Source: Megasphaera_A sueciensis
Lineage (GTDB): Bacteria; Bacillota; Negativicutes; Veillonellales; Megasphaeraceae
Assembly (NCBI RefSeq): GCF_050219315.1
Contig: NZ_CP116939.1
Coordinates: 558,001-622,000 of the forward strand
DNA length: 64,000 bases
Reading direction: 5' to 3'
In this document: one piece after another, positions 19,338 to 26,390 of the stretch
Position numbering within the stretch: the first letter of the stretch is position 1
How the letters are laid out: each line of letters begins with the position of its first letter
Program-made: the position numbers and the translations under genes
Notes under the pieces: model-generated
Seen by the model: the letters and a program-made list of their open reading frames with translations, nothing else
Told to the model about the DNA's origin: nothing
Databases searched by the model: none

Positions 19338-20361
19338 AACCTAAAACCTCACTTCCGATTGGTAATTCTTTTATATAAGCCAATGCTCTTGTCTGTGTTT
19401 CCATATCGCCCATCAGGGTTACAATAAGATACCCGAACGGTTCGTCTTGGATATAGTCAATATTGCCGTAGAGGATGCTGATATCGGCGTCAAACTTGCG
19501 TATCAGGGTAGATACGATAGGATCTTTTGTGATACAGCCCTTAAACCGCAGGCGTACGAGCATGCAGCGATTCGGTGCCGGCTGATCGGAAACACCGAGT
19601 TTGACGATCCCTTCAGGCAACTCCATATTAATCACAGAATGAACAAATTCTTTCATCGTTTCCGACTGTGGGTTCGTAAATACATCGACGACGCGGCCCG
19701 ATTCTTTAATAATGCCGCCTTCAATGACAGCCACGCGGTGGCAGATCGCTTTGATAACCGCCATTTCGTGCGTAATAATGACAATGGTTAAGTTAAGCCT
19801 CTTGTTAATATCCTTTAACAGATCAAGAATAGACTTTGTCGTCTGCGGATCCAGTGCAGACGTAGCTTCGTCACAGAGCAACACATTAGGATCACTGGCG
19901 AGGGCGCGGGCGATACCGACACGCTGTTTTTGTCCGCCCGATAATTGGGCCGGATAATTATATTGCCGGTCTGTCAGTCCGACTAGTTCGAGCAGCGACC
20001 CTACTTTGCTGCGGATTTCCTCCTTGGAAGCGCCGAGAAGTTCCAGCGGAAAAGCAATATTATCATATACCGTGCGGGAAGAAAGCAAATTAAAATGCTG
20101 GAAAATCATGCCAATATGTTTTCGTTCCTGGCGCAGCTGATGTTCATTCATTTTAGTTAAATCGTCGCCATCGATAATAACCGAGCCCGATGTCGGTCTT
20201 TCCAGCATATTAATACAACGGATAAGCGTCGACTTGCCGGCGCCGCTCTTGCCGATAATGCCGAAAATTTCCCCGTCATGAATGGTAAGGGAAATCCCGT
20301 TTAACGCTTGAACCTTGGTTTTACCGCCGTAGTTCTTTGTAATGTCTTTCAAATCAATCAC
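19318..20361 (-). CDS. metN: Methionine ABC transporter ATP-binding protein
   Basis: The 347-residue ATPase has Walker A GKSGAGKST (about residues 38-46), signature LSGGQKQRV and Walker B LLCDEATSALD. Its C-terminal extension of about 90 residues is the NIL domain, which in MetN senses intracellular methionine and inhibits transport. It is the first gene after the SAM-I riboswitch, so the importer is controlled at transcription by S-adenosylmethionine and by trans-inhibition at the protein level. Confidence 0.95.
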   Translation of the reverse strand: MIDLKDITKNYGGKTKVQALNGISLTIHDGEIFGIIGKSGAGKSTLIRCINMLERPTSGSVIIDGDDLTKMNEHQLRQERKHIGMIFQHFNLLSSRTVYDNIAFPLELLGASKEEIRSKVGSLLELVGLTDRQYNYPAQLSGGQKQRVGIARALASDPNVLLCDEATSALDPQTTKSILDLLKDINKRLNLTIVIITHEMAVIKAICHRVAVIEGGIIKESGRVVDVFTNPQSETMKEFVHSVINMELPEGIVKLGVSDQPAPNRCMLVRLRFKGCITKDPIVSTLIRKFDADISILYGNIDYIQDEPFGYLIVTLMGDMETQTRALAYIKELPIGSEVLGYVPRNH

Positions 20362-20396
20362 AATATCAACTCCTAAAACATCTTAAAAATGAGTAC

Positions 20397-20421
20397 AAAA
20401 AAAACCGTCAACAGATGACGG
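20397..20421 (-). terminator. Riboswitch-controlled terminator of metNIQ
   Basis: Read on the minus strand, a 6-bp stem (20416-20421 with 20405-20410) is followed by eight U residues. It lies between the SAM-I aptamer and metN and is the expected expression platform. Confidence 0.85.
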
Positions 20422-20439
20422 CTAACTTTGCGTACAAGG

Positions 20440-20534
20440 TTCATCTGCCGGAACAAATCCGATGGAATTGGCACCTTCCCGTGTGGGGGTTGCCGCAGCG
20501 TCATCAGGCCATTCCCTCAGCTGCTCTGGATGAA
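20440..20534 (-). promoter_or_regulatory. SAM-I riboswitch (S-box leader)
   Basis: On the minus strand the conserved S-box core is clear: CAGAG, TGAGGGA, GGCCTGATGACGC, GGCAACC and AAGGTGCCAATTCC, in that order. Closing helix P1 pairs TTCATC (20529-20534) with GATGAA (20440-20445). It is followed by an intrinsic terminator and metNIQ, so high S-adenosylmethionine should switch the importer off. Confidence 0.95.
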
Positions 20535-20611
20535 TACAATATAGTATTGTTGGTGTAAATAATACCATTGTTCCTGATAAATGTCAACAAAAAAAGTATT
20601 TTTTTATAAGC

Positions 20612-20642
20612 AGGAGTTTTATCTGCATTTGTTGAATATAAT
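20612..20642 (+). promoter_or_regulatory. Promoter region of hpf, resembling a sigma-H site
   Basis: AGGAGTT (20612-20618), 12 bases, GTT, then GAATAT (20634-20639) resembles the Bacillus sigma-H consensus. A TATAAT overlaps at 20637-20642 but has no good -35 box 17 bases upstream. Either factor could be used. Confidence 0.35.
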
Positions 20643-20722
20643 ACATATAAAGGCTGGTATCCGCAATGTTGTATCCTGCTTATAGAATCGCGGTTACGGG
20701 CTGATGAAAGGAAGGGATTGGT

Positions 20723-21247
20723 ATGGCAGCAATCGTTAGAGGAAAGAATATTGAAGTAACTCCGGCATTAAAAGACTATGTGTTGAAACATGAAAAAAAA
20801 GTAACTAAATATTTTGATAATGAGGTAAATCTCCAGGCGCTTCTTTCTGTTGAAAAAGAACGCCAGATTGCTGAAATCACACTGAAAGTAGACGGCGTGG
20901 TATTAAGAGGTGTGGAAGCAAATGAAGACATGTATGCGGCTATCGACCTTGTATTTGATAAAATGGTCCGGCAGATACATAAATTTAAAACAAAACTGGC
21001 TCGCCGTATGAAAGGCGGGGCCTTTAAAGATGAACTGGTTGTCGGCAAGACGGAACCGGAAGAAGTATTTGAAATTGCCCGTGTTAAAAAATTCGCTGCA
21101 CGACCGATGGATGTGGAAGAAGCCATTCTGCAGATGAACCTTGTCGGGCATGATTTCTTTGTATTTCTCAATTCAGAAACAGATATGATCAATGTAGTAT
21201 ATAAGCGGAAACATGGAAAATACGGAATCATTGAACCGGAATATTAA
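20723..21247 (+). CDS. hpf: Ribosome hibernation promoting factor, long form
   Basis: The 174-residue protein has the N-terminal S30AE/YfiA fold (about 1-100) that binds the decoding centre of idle 30S subunits. A C-terminal domain (about 115-174, with AILQMNLVGHDFFVF) lets two 70S ribosomes pair into 100S dimers. The two-domain length is the Firmicute long-HPF type. It is monocistronic, with GGAAGG before the ATG and a strong terminator after. Confidence 0.95.
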   Translation: MAAIVRGKNIEVTPALKDYVLKHEKKVTKYFDNEVNLQALLSVEKERQIAEITLKVDGVVLRGVEANEDMYAAIDLVFDKMVRQIHKFKTKLARRMKGGAFKDELVVGKTEPEEVFEIARVKKFAARPMDVEEAILQMNLVGHDFFVFLNSETDMINVVYKRKHGKYGIIEPEY

Positions 21248-21281
21248 ATGCAGCAGCTTGAAAGTAGCGTAATACATGTGT

Positions 21282-21333
21282 AAAAATCCCTCACGGCGTA
21301 TGTACAGACTCCCATACGCTGTGGGGGATTTTT
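21282..21333. terminator. Bidirectional terminator between hpf and putP
   Basis: A 21-base arm (21282-21302) pairs with 21313-21333 with minor wobble. A and T runs sit outside, and the element serves both converging genes. Confidence 0.9.
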
Positions 21334-21345
21334 GTCACTATGAAA

Positions 21346-22848
21346 TTATTCTTCCGAATTGATTTTTGAAATTTTTTGTTTAAAATGAATGGCGTTGTCG
21401 AATTCTTTCTGTATCGACATATCGGCACCGCCCTCCCAGACACTGACAAGGATAATAGCCAGAAGAGAGAATATAAAACCGGGTACGATTTCATATAAGT
21501 CGAACCAAGCAAATTGTTTCCAAATCAGCACGGTGACACCGCCGATGATAATGCCTGCCAGTGCTCCGTTTTTAGTCATTCTTTTCCAGAACAAGGAGAG
21601 TAATATAGTCGGCCCAAAGGCAGCACCGAAACCGGCCCAAGCGTAGGCAACCATGGTTAAAATGTAGTTATCCGGATCCAGCGCCAAGTAAATAGCCGCG
21701 GCAGACACGACCAGTACGGTTATGCGGCTGACGTAAATCAATTCTTTTTCACTGGCATGGGTACGGATAAAAGTGTGGTAGAAATCCTTGGAAATAGCGG
21801 ATGCCGTTACCAAAAGCTGGGATGACGCCGTACTCATAATAGCTGCCAATACGGCAGACCAAATGAGACCCGACAGGAATGGCGGAAAAAGCTGTTCGCT
21901 CATAATAAGAAACACTTTTTCTGAATCAGCTCCGATAAGCGGCGCTGTCAGTACGACTTTGCCGACCAGTCCGACAAATACAGCTGCCGATAAAGAAATA
22001 ATAACCCAAGTCATTGCGATATGTTTAGCCTTGTGTAATTCGGAGGCATCCTGGATTGCCATAAAGCGAACTAAAATATGGGGCTGTCCGAAGTAACCCA
22101 ATCCCCAGCCGATGGCAGAAATAATAGCAATGATACCCGCAGGACCCTTGTCAGGGACTAAATCAAGGAGCTGCGGCGAGGTCGCTGCGACACGTTCCAG
22201 AATGACATCGAATCCCCCGGCATATAAGCTTCCGGCAACAGGAACCAGAACAATCGCCAAAAACATCATGCAGCCTTGAATAAAATCGGTCCAGCACACA
22301 GCCAGAAATCCGCCGAGAAACGTGTAAATGACGACAACGCTGGCACCTGCCAGCAGTGCCGTAAAATAATCCATGCCAAAAACGATTTCAAACAGTTTAC
22401 CGCCGGCGACAAAACCGGAAGAAGTATAAATCAAAAAGAAAATAAGGATAAAAACAGCGGATATAAGACGAATAAGATTGGTATCGTCGTGAAAGCGGTT
22501 TTTTAAATAATCAGGCATAGTTAAGCTGTTATTGGCAATTTCTGTGTAGTTGCGCAGGCGAATAGATACAAAATGCCAGTTCAGGTAGGTGCCTAAGGCT
22601 AAACCAAAGGCTGTCCAGAAAGCTGAAATACCCGTGGAATACGCAAAACCGGGCAGTCCCATCAGCATCCAGCCGCTCATGTCAGAAGCTTCTGCGCTCA
22701 TTGAGGTAATCCATGGACCCAGACTGCGGCCGCCGAGAATATAGTCGCTCAGCTCCTGCTGCGAACGATAATAATAGACACCGATTGCCAGCATCAGCAA
22801 TAAGTAAGCCGCAAAAGCAATTAATACACCTGTATTTGTTTGAAACAT
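21346..22848 (-). CDS. putP: Sodium/proline symporter
   Basis: The 500-residue member of the sodium:solute symporter family has about 13 membrane helices. The N-terminal region (DYILGGRSLGPWITSMSAEASDMSGW) is the classic PutP signature, where the Ser/Asp residues contribute to sodium and proline binding. The next helices also follow PutP. It imports proline for nutrition or osmoprotection. It is monocistronic on the minus strand. Confidence 0.93.
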   Translation of the reverse strand: MFQTNTGVLIAFAAYLLLMLAIGVYYYRSQQELSDYILGGRSLGPWITSMSAEASDMSGWMLMGLPGFAYSTGISAFWTAFGLALGTYLNWHFVSIRLRNYTEIANNSLTMPDYLKNRFHDDTNLIRLISAVFILIFFLIYTSSGFVAGGKLFEIVFGMDYFTALLAGASVVVIYTFLGGFLAVCWTDFIQGCMMFLAIVLVPVAGSLYAGGFDVILERVAATSPQLLDLVPDKGPAGIIAIISAIGWGLGYFGQPHILVRFMAIQDASELHKAKHIAMTWVIISLSAAVFVGLVGKVVLTAPLIGADSEKVFLIMSEQLFPPFLSGLIWSAVLAAIMSTASSQLLVTASAISKDFYHTFIRTHASEKELIYVSRITVLVVSAAAIYLALDPDNYILTMVAYAWAGFGAAFGPTILLSLFWKRMTKNGALAGIIIGGVTVLIWKQFAWFDLYEIVPGFIFSLLAIILVSVWEGGADMSIQKEFDNAIHFKQKISKINSEE

Positions 22849-23142
22849 AAGAAAAAACTCCTCTCAACGGGAAAAGATCCCATTTCTAATGATCTTTTAC
22901 ATGACTATATATACATATATAATAAAAGATAAAATAATAAAATTAAAAATATGTTTACATTTTACTTTACTTTACTGAATCAAGCAAGGCATTATTCCTA
23001 TGGACGTTCATGGGACAGGTGCCGGAGACTGCATACATAGCGGCGGTATACGGAATTATTTATAGATAGTACGTTACAGAATCATACGTGTTACCGCATC
23101 TGTAAAACGGTATATGGGAAGAAAGGTATAATGCAAGTGCAA
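22849..23142. other. Intergenic region upstream of putP
   Basis: This AT-rich spacer of about 290 bases contains the putP leader on the minus strand. I see no convincing coding frame and no recognised RNA. Confidence 0.5.
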
Positions 23143-23210
23143 TAACAAAATAACATGACGGTATTGCCATCATGACCTAATGATGGCAGTACCGTCATGT
23201 TGTTTTGTTA
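23143..23210. terminator. Very long hairpin after the encapsulin gene
   Basis: The 31-base arms (23143-23173 and 23180-23210) pair along their whole length with only two wobble positions and a 6-base loop. A-rich and T-rich outer ends make it a terminator for the minus-strand encapsulin operon. It is longer than most intrinsic terminators. Confidence 0.75.
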
Positions 23211-23247
23211 ATAAATCAAATATACTGTTTGTAAATAATCGTAGTTG

Positions 23248-24063
23248 TTACTCAAAAACTACAATGGACTGTGGACGTTTTATCCGTAAACGGATTGTTT
23301 CGAGAATACGAAAACGATGATTGAGGTCTACTTCTTCTAAATATGCCGTTTTTAAATCCTGACCGACAACCAGATCTATATTGCTGCTATCCGATGTTAC
23401 CAACACGGCTTTATTGTGGCCCAATATGGGGGTGGAATATACTCGTTTGTGCAGCAACTCCTTTATGCGGTCCACTTCCAACAATCCCGTACCTGGTTGG
23501 AGGCGGTGGAGCTGTAAATACAAGTCGGAACTCAGTACTAACGAATAGGTTCCATATATTCCCTTTTCAATTAACATAGTAATTGCGGTGGATATATCTG
23601 TGAAAGCATTTTCACCTATTTTCCAATCGGACTTCTTTAGCGTATGACTACCTGCGACGGTTAATAAACCTTCGATTTCTAATGCGTCATTGCCAAAGAA
23701 AATAAGTGTATCTTCACGGATTGCTGCCTGCTGAGCAGCACTGTCGGCTTTGGTCAAATCTATCGGATATCCTAAATGAAGCGAATTTTGTATATCTCTG
23801 CCATATAATGTAAAATCTGTATATACGGTCGGCAGTTCGACAAATTTTCTGCCGATCGTAGTTAGAATACCGTCTGTTGCTGTTTCCTTAAACGTGTCGG
23901 CATCGTCAATCGTAACGGTATTCACACCTATGCCCAAGGGTCCGAATAAGGGAATGAATTGCCGTCCAGTTAAAATACTGCTGGCTGATTGGGTAACTGT
24001 CTTATCGATTTGAGCCCACAGTTCTTCCTGTATAGGGGTGTCGCTTCTCGTTAAATAATCCAT
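23248..24063 (-). CDS. Family 1 encapsulin shell protein
   Basis: The 271-residue protein has the length and pattern of linocin-M18/encapsulin shells with the HK97 capsid fold. The N-terminal segment has the consensus-like IQEELWAQID...ARKILTGR arrangement, there is a GPLGIG segment, and the end is IKRPQSIVVFE. Subunits self-assemble into a closed protein compartment in the cytoplasm that encloses cargo tagged by a C-terminal peptide. The upstream gene, 27 bases away, is a ferritin-like protein with such a tag, so this is probably an iron-storing or oxidative-stress compartment. GGGAGGG precedes the ATG. Confidence 0.9.
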   Translation of the reverse strand: MDYLTRSDTPIQEELWAQIDKTVTQSASSILTGRQFIPLFGPLGIGVNTVTIDDADTFKETATDGILTTIGRKFVELPTVYTDFTLYGRDIQNSLHLGYPIDLTKADSAAQQAAIREDTLIFFGNDALEIEGLLTVAGSHTLKKSDWKIGENAFTDISTAITMLIEKGIYGTYSLVLSSDLYLQLHRLQPGTGLLEVDRIKELLHKRVYSTPILGHNKAVLVTSDSSNIDLVVGQDLKTAYLEEVDLNHRFRILETIRLRIKRPQSIVVFE

Positions 24064-24090
24064 ATCAATATCCCTCCCGTATAGTTTATA

Positions 24091-24459
24091 TTACTCATCT
24101 TTTATTAAACTGCCAATAGTCGAAACAGGTGTGACTGCCGGTGTTTTTGAAACCACTTCTTCCGCTGCGTTTTTCATTAATTCATTTACTTCCGATTCAC
24201 CTGATAAAAATAAATCCGCTTCTTGGGGATCGAGAATACGTAATAGCGTCATTAATTCGCCGACGTGTGCTTTTTCTTCGTCGCGAATATCGGAAAGTAC
24301 CTTTATAGCAGCCTTGTTATCGGTAGCTTGTACATGGGCATCGTAAAGGTAGATTGCCTCTAACTCCCCGGAGATATCCAGACGAATTGCCTGTATTAAT
24401 TCTTCATTTGTCAGTTTTCGATTGACATTCATCCCAAACGGATTTGCAAAATCGGCCAT
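24091..24459 (-). CDS. Encapsulated ferritin-like cargo protein
   Basis: The 122-residue protein has two helices with ferroxidase-type ligands: Glu in SGELEAIYLYDAH and an ExxH in DEEKAHVGEL. It behaves like a half four-helix bundle that must dimerise to complete the iron site, as in encapsulated ferritins. A disordered linker leads to the C-terminal TIGSLIKDE, which resembles known encapsulin targeting peptides (hydrophobic-Gly-Ser-Leu). The ATG at 24459 follows GGGAGGGATGG; a longer frame to 24513 lacks this. It would oxidise Fe(II) and feed iron into the shell encoded next. Confidence 0.88.
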   Translation of the reverse strand: MADFANPFGMNVNRKLTNEELIQAIRLDISGELEAIYLYDAHVQATDNKAAIKVLSDIRDEEKAHVGELMTLLRILDPQEADLFLSGESEVNELMKNAAEEVVSKTPAVTPVSTIGSLIKDE

Positions 24460-24518
24460 AATTCCATCCCTCCCATACATGTAAATAATAACATAATATA
24501 TACTTTTCCACACTTTGT

Positions 24519-24547
24519 ATTATATCATGAATAAGAATTATTTGTAA
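24519..24547 (-). promoter_or_regulatory. Promoter and candidate operator of the encapsulin operon
   Basis: On the minus strand TTACAA (24542-24547) and TATAAT (24519-24524) are 17 bases apart. A perfect inverted repeat AATAA-GAA-TTATT (24530-24542) lies between the boxes. It is reminiscent of Fur/PerR-type AT-rich sites, but it is not a full match to either consensus. Confidence 0.45.
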
Positions 24548-24624
24548 GATATGGTTGTTCTTATTAATTTAGTGGTTGGAGGGTGTAGTATTTTGGATGA
24601 TTTTATAGTAAAATTCGAATTGAT

Positions 24625-24657
24625 ATATTTATATGGCGAAAGCAGCCATATAAATAT
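24625..24657. repeat. AT-rich palindrome
   Basis: A 12-bp perfect stem (24625-24636 with 24646-24657) has a 9-base loop and lies upstream of the small secreted protein gene. It has no T tract, so it is more likely a leader structure or operator than a terminator. Confidence 0.5.
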
Positions 24658-24772
24658 TACAACTATGTCACAGTTCCGTCTAATTTTCAGTTCATCAATA
24701 GACGGCAAAAAAAATATGGCTTATAATACATATACGAATAGAGAAAGAAAGTTGTAAAGGAGGTATTCTGAA

Positions 24773-25117
24773 ATGAAGAAAATAATGAGTACATTACTTT
24801 TAGGTACATTTTTAGTTACATTTAGTGGAATCGGAATAACGAATACCTATGCGATGCCGTCGCGTGGCCCACAATGGCAAAATCATGATGAACACTGGCA
24901 GCGTAATCACGATCAACAATGGAGAAATCATAAACAGGAGTGGCGAGACCATGATAGAGAATGGCGAGACCATGACGGGGATCGTGATTGGCAAAGAGCA
25001 CATGCCCATGAATGGCATGATTGGTATCGGTGGCACCATGATAATGGGGATGATGGATTCAGTGAATTTTTATTGGGTACCATAGTGGGTGTTGTTTTAG
25101 GTTCAGCACAGTATTGA
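24773..25117 (+). CDS. Small secreted His/Trp-rich repeat protein
   Basis: This 114-residue protein is of no family I recognise. A signal peptide (about 1-28, ending TYAMPS) is followed by five tandem units of the form Asn/Asp-His-x-x-x-Trp with a period of about 7 residues (residues 38-75). After HDWYRWHHDNGDDG comes a short Gly/Val-rich hydrophobic tail. AAGGAGG precedes the ATG. The histidines and acidic residues suggest metal binding or surface contact in the periplasm, which is inference. The tail could insert in a membrane. The gene is divergent from the encapsulin operon. Confidence 0.75.
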   Translation: MKKIMSTLLLGTFLVTFSGIGITNTYAMPSRGPQWQNHDEHWQRNHDQQWRNHKQEWRDHDREWRDHDGDRDWQRAHAHEWHDWYRWHHDNGDDGFSEFLLGTIVGVVLGSAQY

Positions 25118-25181
25118 GTTAGAAGCATATAAATAGAAATGGATGCTTTTTTATTTATAACAAAAACTGGTTAACTATCTG

Positions 25182-25230
25182 ATATAGCTGATAGAACATG
25201 AATATCCATGCTTTTCAGCTATATTTTTTG
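25182..25230 (+). terminator. Terminator after the His/Trp repeat gene
   Basis: A 10-bp stem (25182-25191 with 25215-25224) is followed by a T run. A weaker hairpin with T run (25123-25150) lies just before it. Confidence 0.6.
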
Positions 25231-25312
25231 TGCCTTAAATAGTATAAAATATATAGAAGATGCCAAATAATGGCAGAGAAGGATACATTCAAAGAAAAGG
25301 GGCAGCGTAATT

Positions 25313-26221
25313 TTGTCGAATAATTGGCAGTATACAGTCATACGAGGTGTAAGTAAGATCGTTTGTCTTTTTTCATATCCAACCGTTTTGTTTGTTGGAA
25401 GAGGATTGGGCCCCCTTATGAAAACGATATTGAAGAAGCAGCAAAAACGAGGTGTCTTTCATGTGATGCGCGGTCTTGGCTGCAGTGAGAAAAAAGCGGA
25501 ATGGATTATTGATGCCATGTTTAAAAATTTGGGGCAGTCGTTAGTTGAAATTTTGTATACGCCGAATTTAAAGAAACAACAGGTATTGAACCAGGTTTCT
25601 ATTGATCATCCGGAACGGATAGAAGCGGCATTGAAGGAACAAAAGGGAGTGATTATTTTAACCGGCCATTTTGGCAATTGGGAATGGTTAGGAGCCGTAC
25701 CTGCCCTGTACGGATTTCCCGTAACCGTAATTGTAAAAAAACAGCCGAATGATCAAGTCACCCGCTTTTTGAATGAAAATCGAGAAATGATGGGAATCGA
25801 AATCTTTGTTCGCGGCGGAAATGAAATGATATGTGCGGCGAGGTCGTTGAAACGAAAAAAAATATTGGGATTTTTAGCGGATCAAGACGGCGGATTCTAC
25901 GGAGTTCCTCAAATGTTTTTGGGGAAAATGGCATCCACTCCCAGAGGACCGGCGACATTTGCTGAAAAATTTCATTCCCCTATTCTGCCTATTTTTGCCG
26001 TTCATGATAAAAATCATCATAACCAAATTATCGTAGGGGAAGTGATGCGTTATGAAGACACCGGACACCCGGAAGAAGATATAGCGCGCCTGACGCGGAA
26101 AATGGCGTCGTTGACGGAACAATTTATTAAAGATCATCCGACGGAATGGTTATGGTTTCAACACCGGTGGAGCACCAAACCGGAAGATATGATTGCACTG
26201 CAGGAAAAGAAAAATAAATAA
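25313..26221 (+). CDS. LpxL/HtrB-type lipid A acyltransferase
   Basis: The 302-residue protein has one N-terminal hydrophobic segment and the lysophospholipid/lipid A acyltransferase core. It shows HFGNWEW with the catalytic His and acidic residue, a DQDGG segment and an STPRGPATFA segment. Such enzymes add a secondary acyl chain to Kdo-lipid A at the inner membrane, so the gene supports a lipopolysaccharide-bearing outer membrane. The start is TTG at 25313 after AAGGGG. A 10-base G run follows the gene. Confidence 0.88.
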   Translation: MSNNWQYTVIRGVSKIVCLFSYPTVLFVGRGLGPLMKTILKKQQKRGVFHVMRGLGCSEKKAEWIIDAMFKNLGQSLVEILYTPNLKKQQVLNQVSIDHPERIEAALKEQKGVIILTGHFGNWEWLGAVPALYGFPVTVIVKKQPNDQVTRFLNENREMMGIEIFVRGGNEMICAARSLKRKKILGFLADQDGGFYGVPQMFLGKMASTPRGPATFAEKFHSPILPIFAVHDKNHHNQIIVGEVMRYEDTGHPEEDIARLTRKMASLTEQFIKDHPTEWLWFQHRWSTKPEDMIALQEKKNK

Positions 26222-26271
26222 GAACAGACAGTGTGACGGCGAATACTAGACGCAGCGGAATCCAGCATCAC

Positions 26272-26370
26272 GGGGGGGGGGTGTAAATGAACAAATCATT
26301 TCTGCATCAAAATAGCAGTGCTTGCGAAAAAGTGCGATTTATGGGTATGCTATTCTATAAGCGACTATAG
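26272..26370 (+). promoter_or_regulatory. Poly-G tract and possible 27-codon leader ORF
   Basis: Ten consecutive G residues (26272-26281) precede a small frame with ATG at 26287 and stop at 26368-26370 (27 residues). It ends 20 bases before the ABC-F gene. The G run may act as its ribosome site. Short upstream frames control several ABC-F genes by attenuation, but nothing here proves that this one is translated. Confidence 0.35.
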
Positions 26371-26390
26371 TAAAGAAGGTAATATCAGCG

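Noticed and set aside
24551..24757. 68-residue plus-strand frame upstream of the His/Trp repeat gene
   Set aside because: It runs through the AT-rich palindrome, has no ribosome site and no recognisable features, so it is better treated as spacer.
26222..26390. Phase-variable switch of the acyltransferase gene through the G run
   Set aside because: The tract lies after the stop codon of that gene, so slippage cannot change its frame; only an effect on the next gene is possible.
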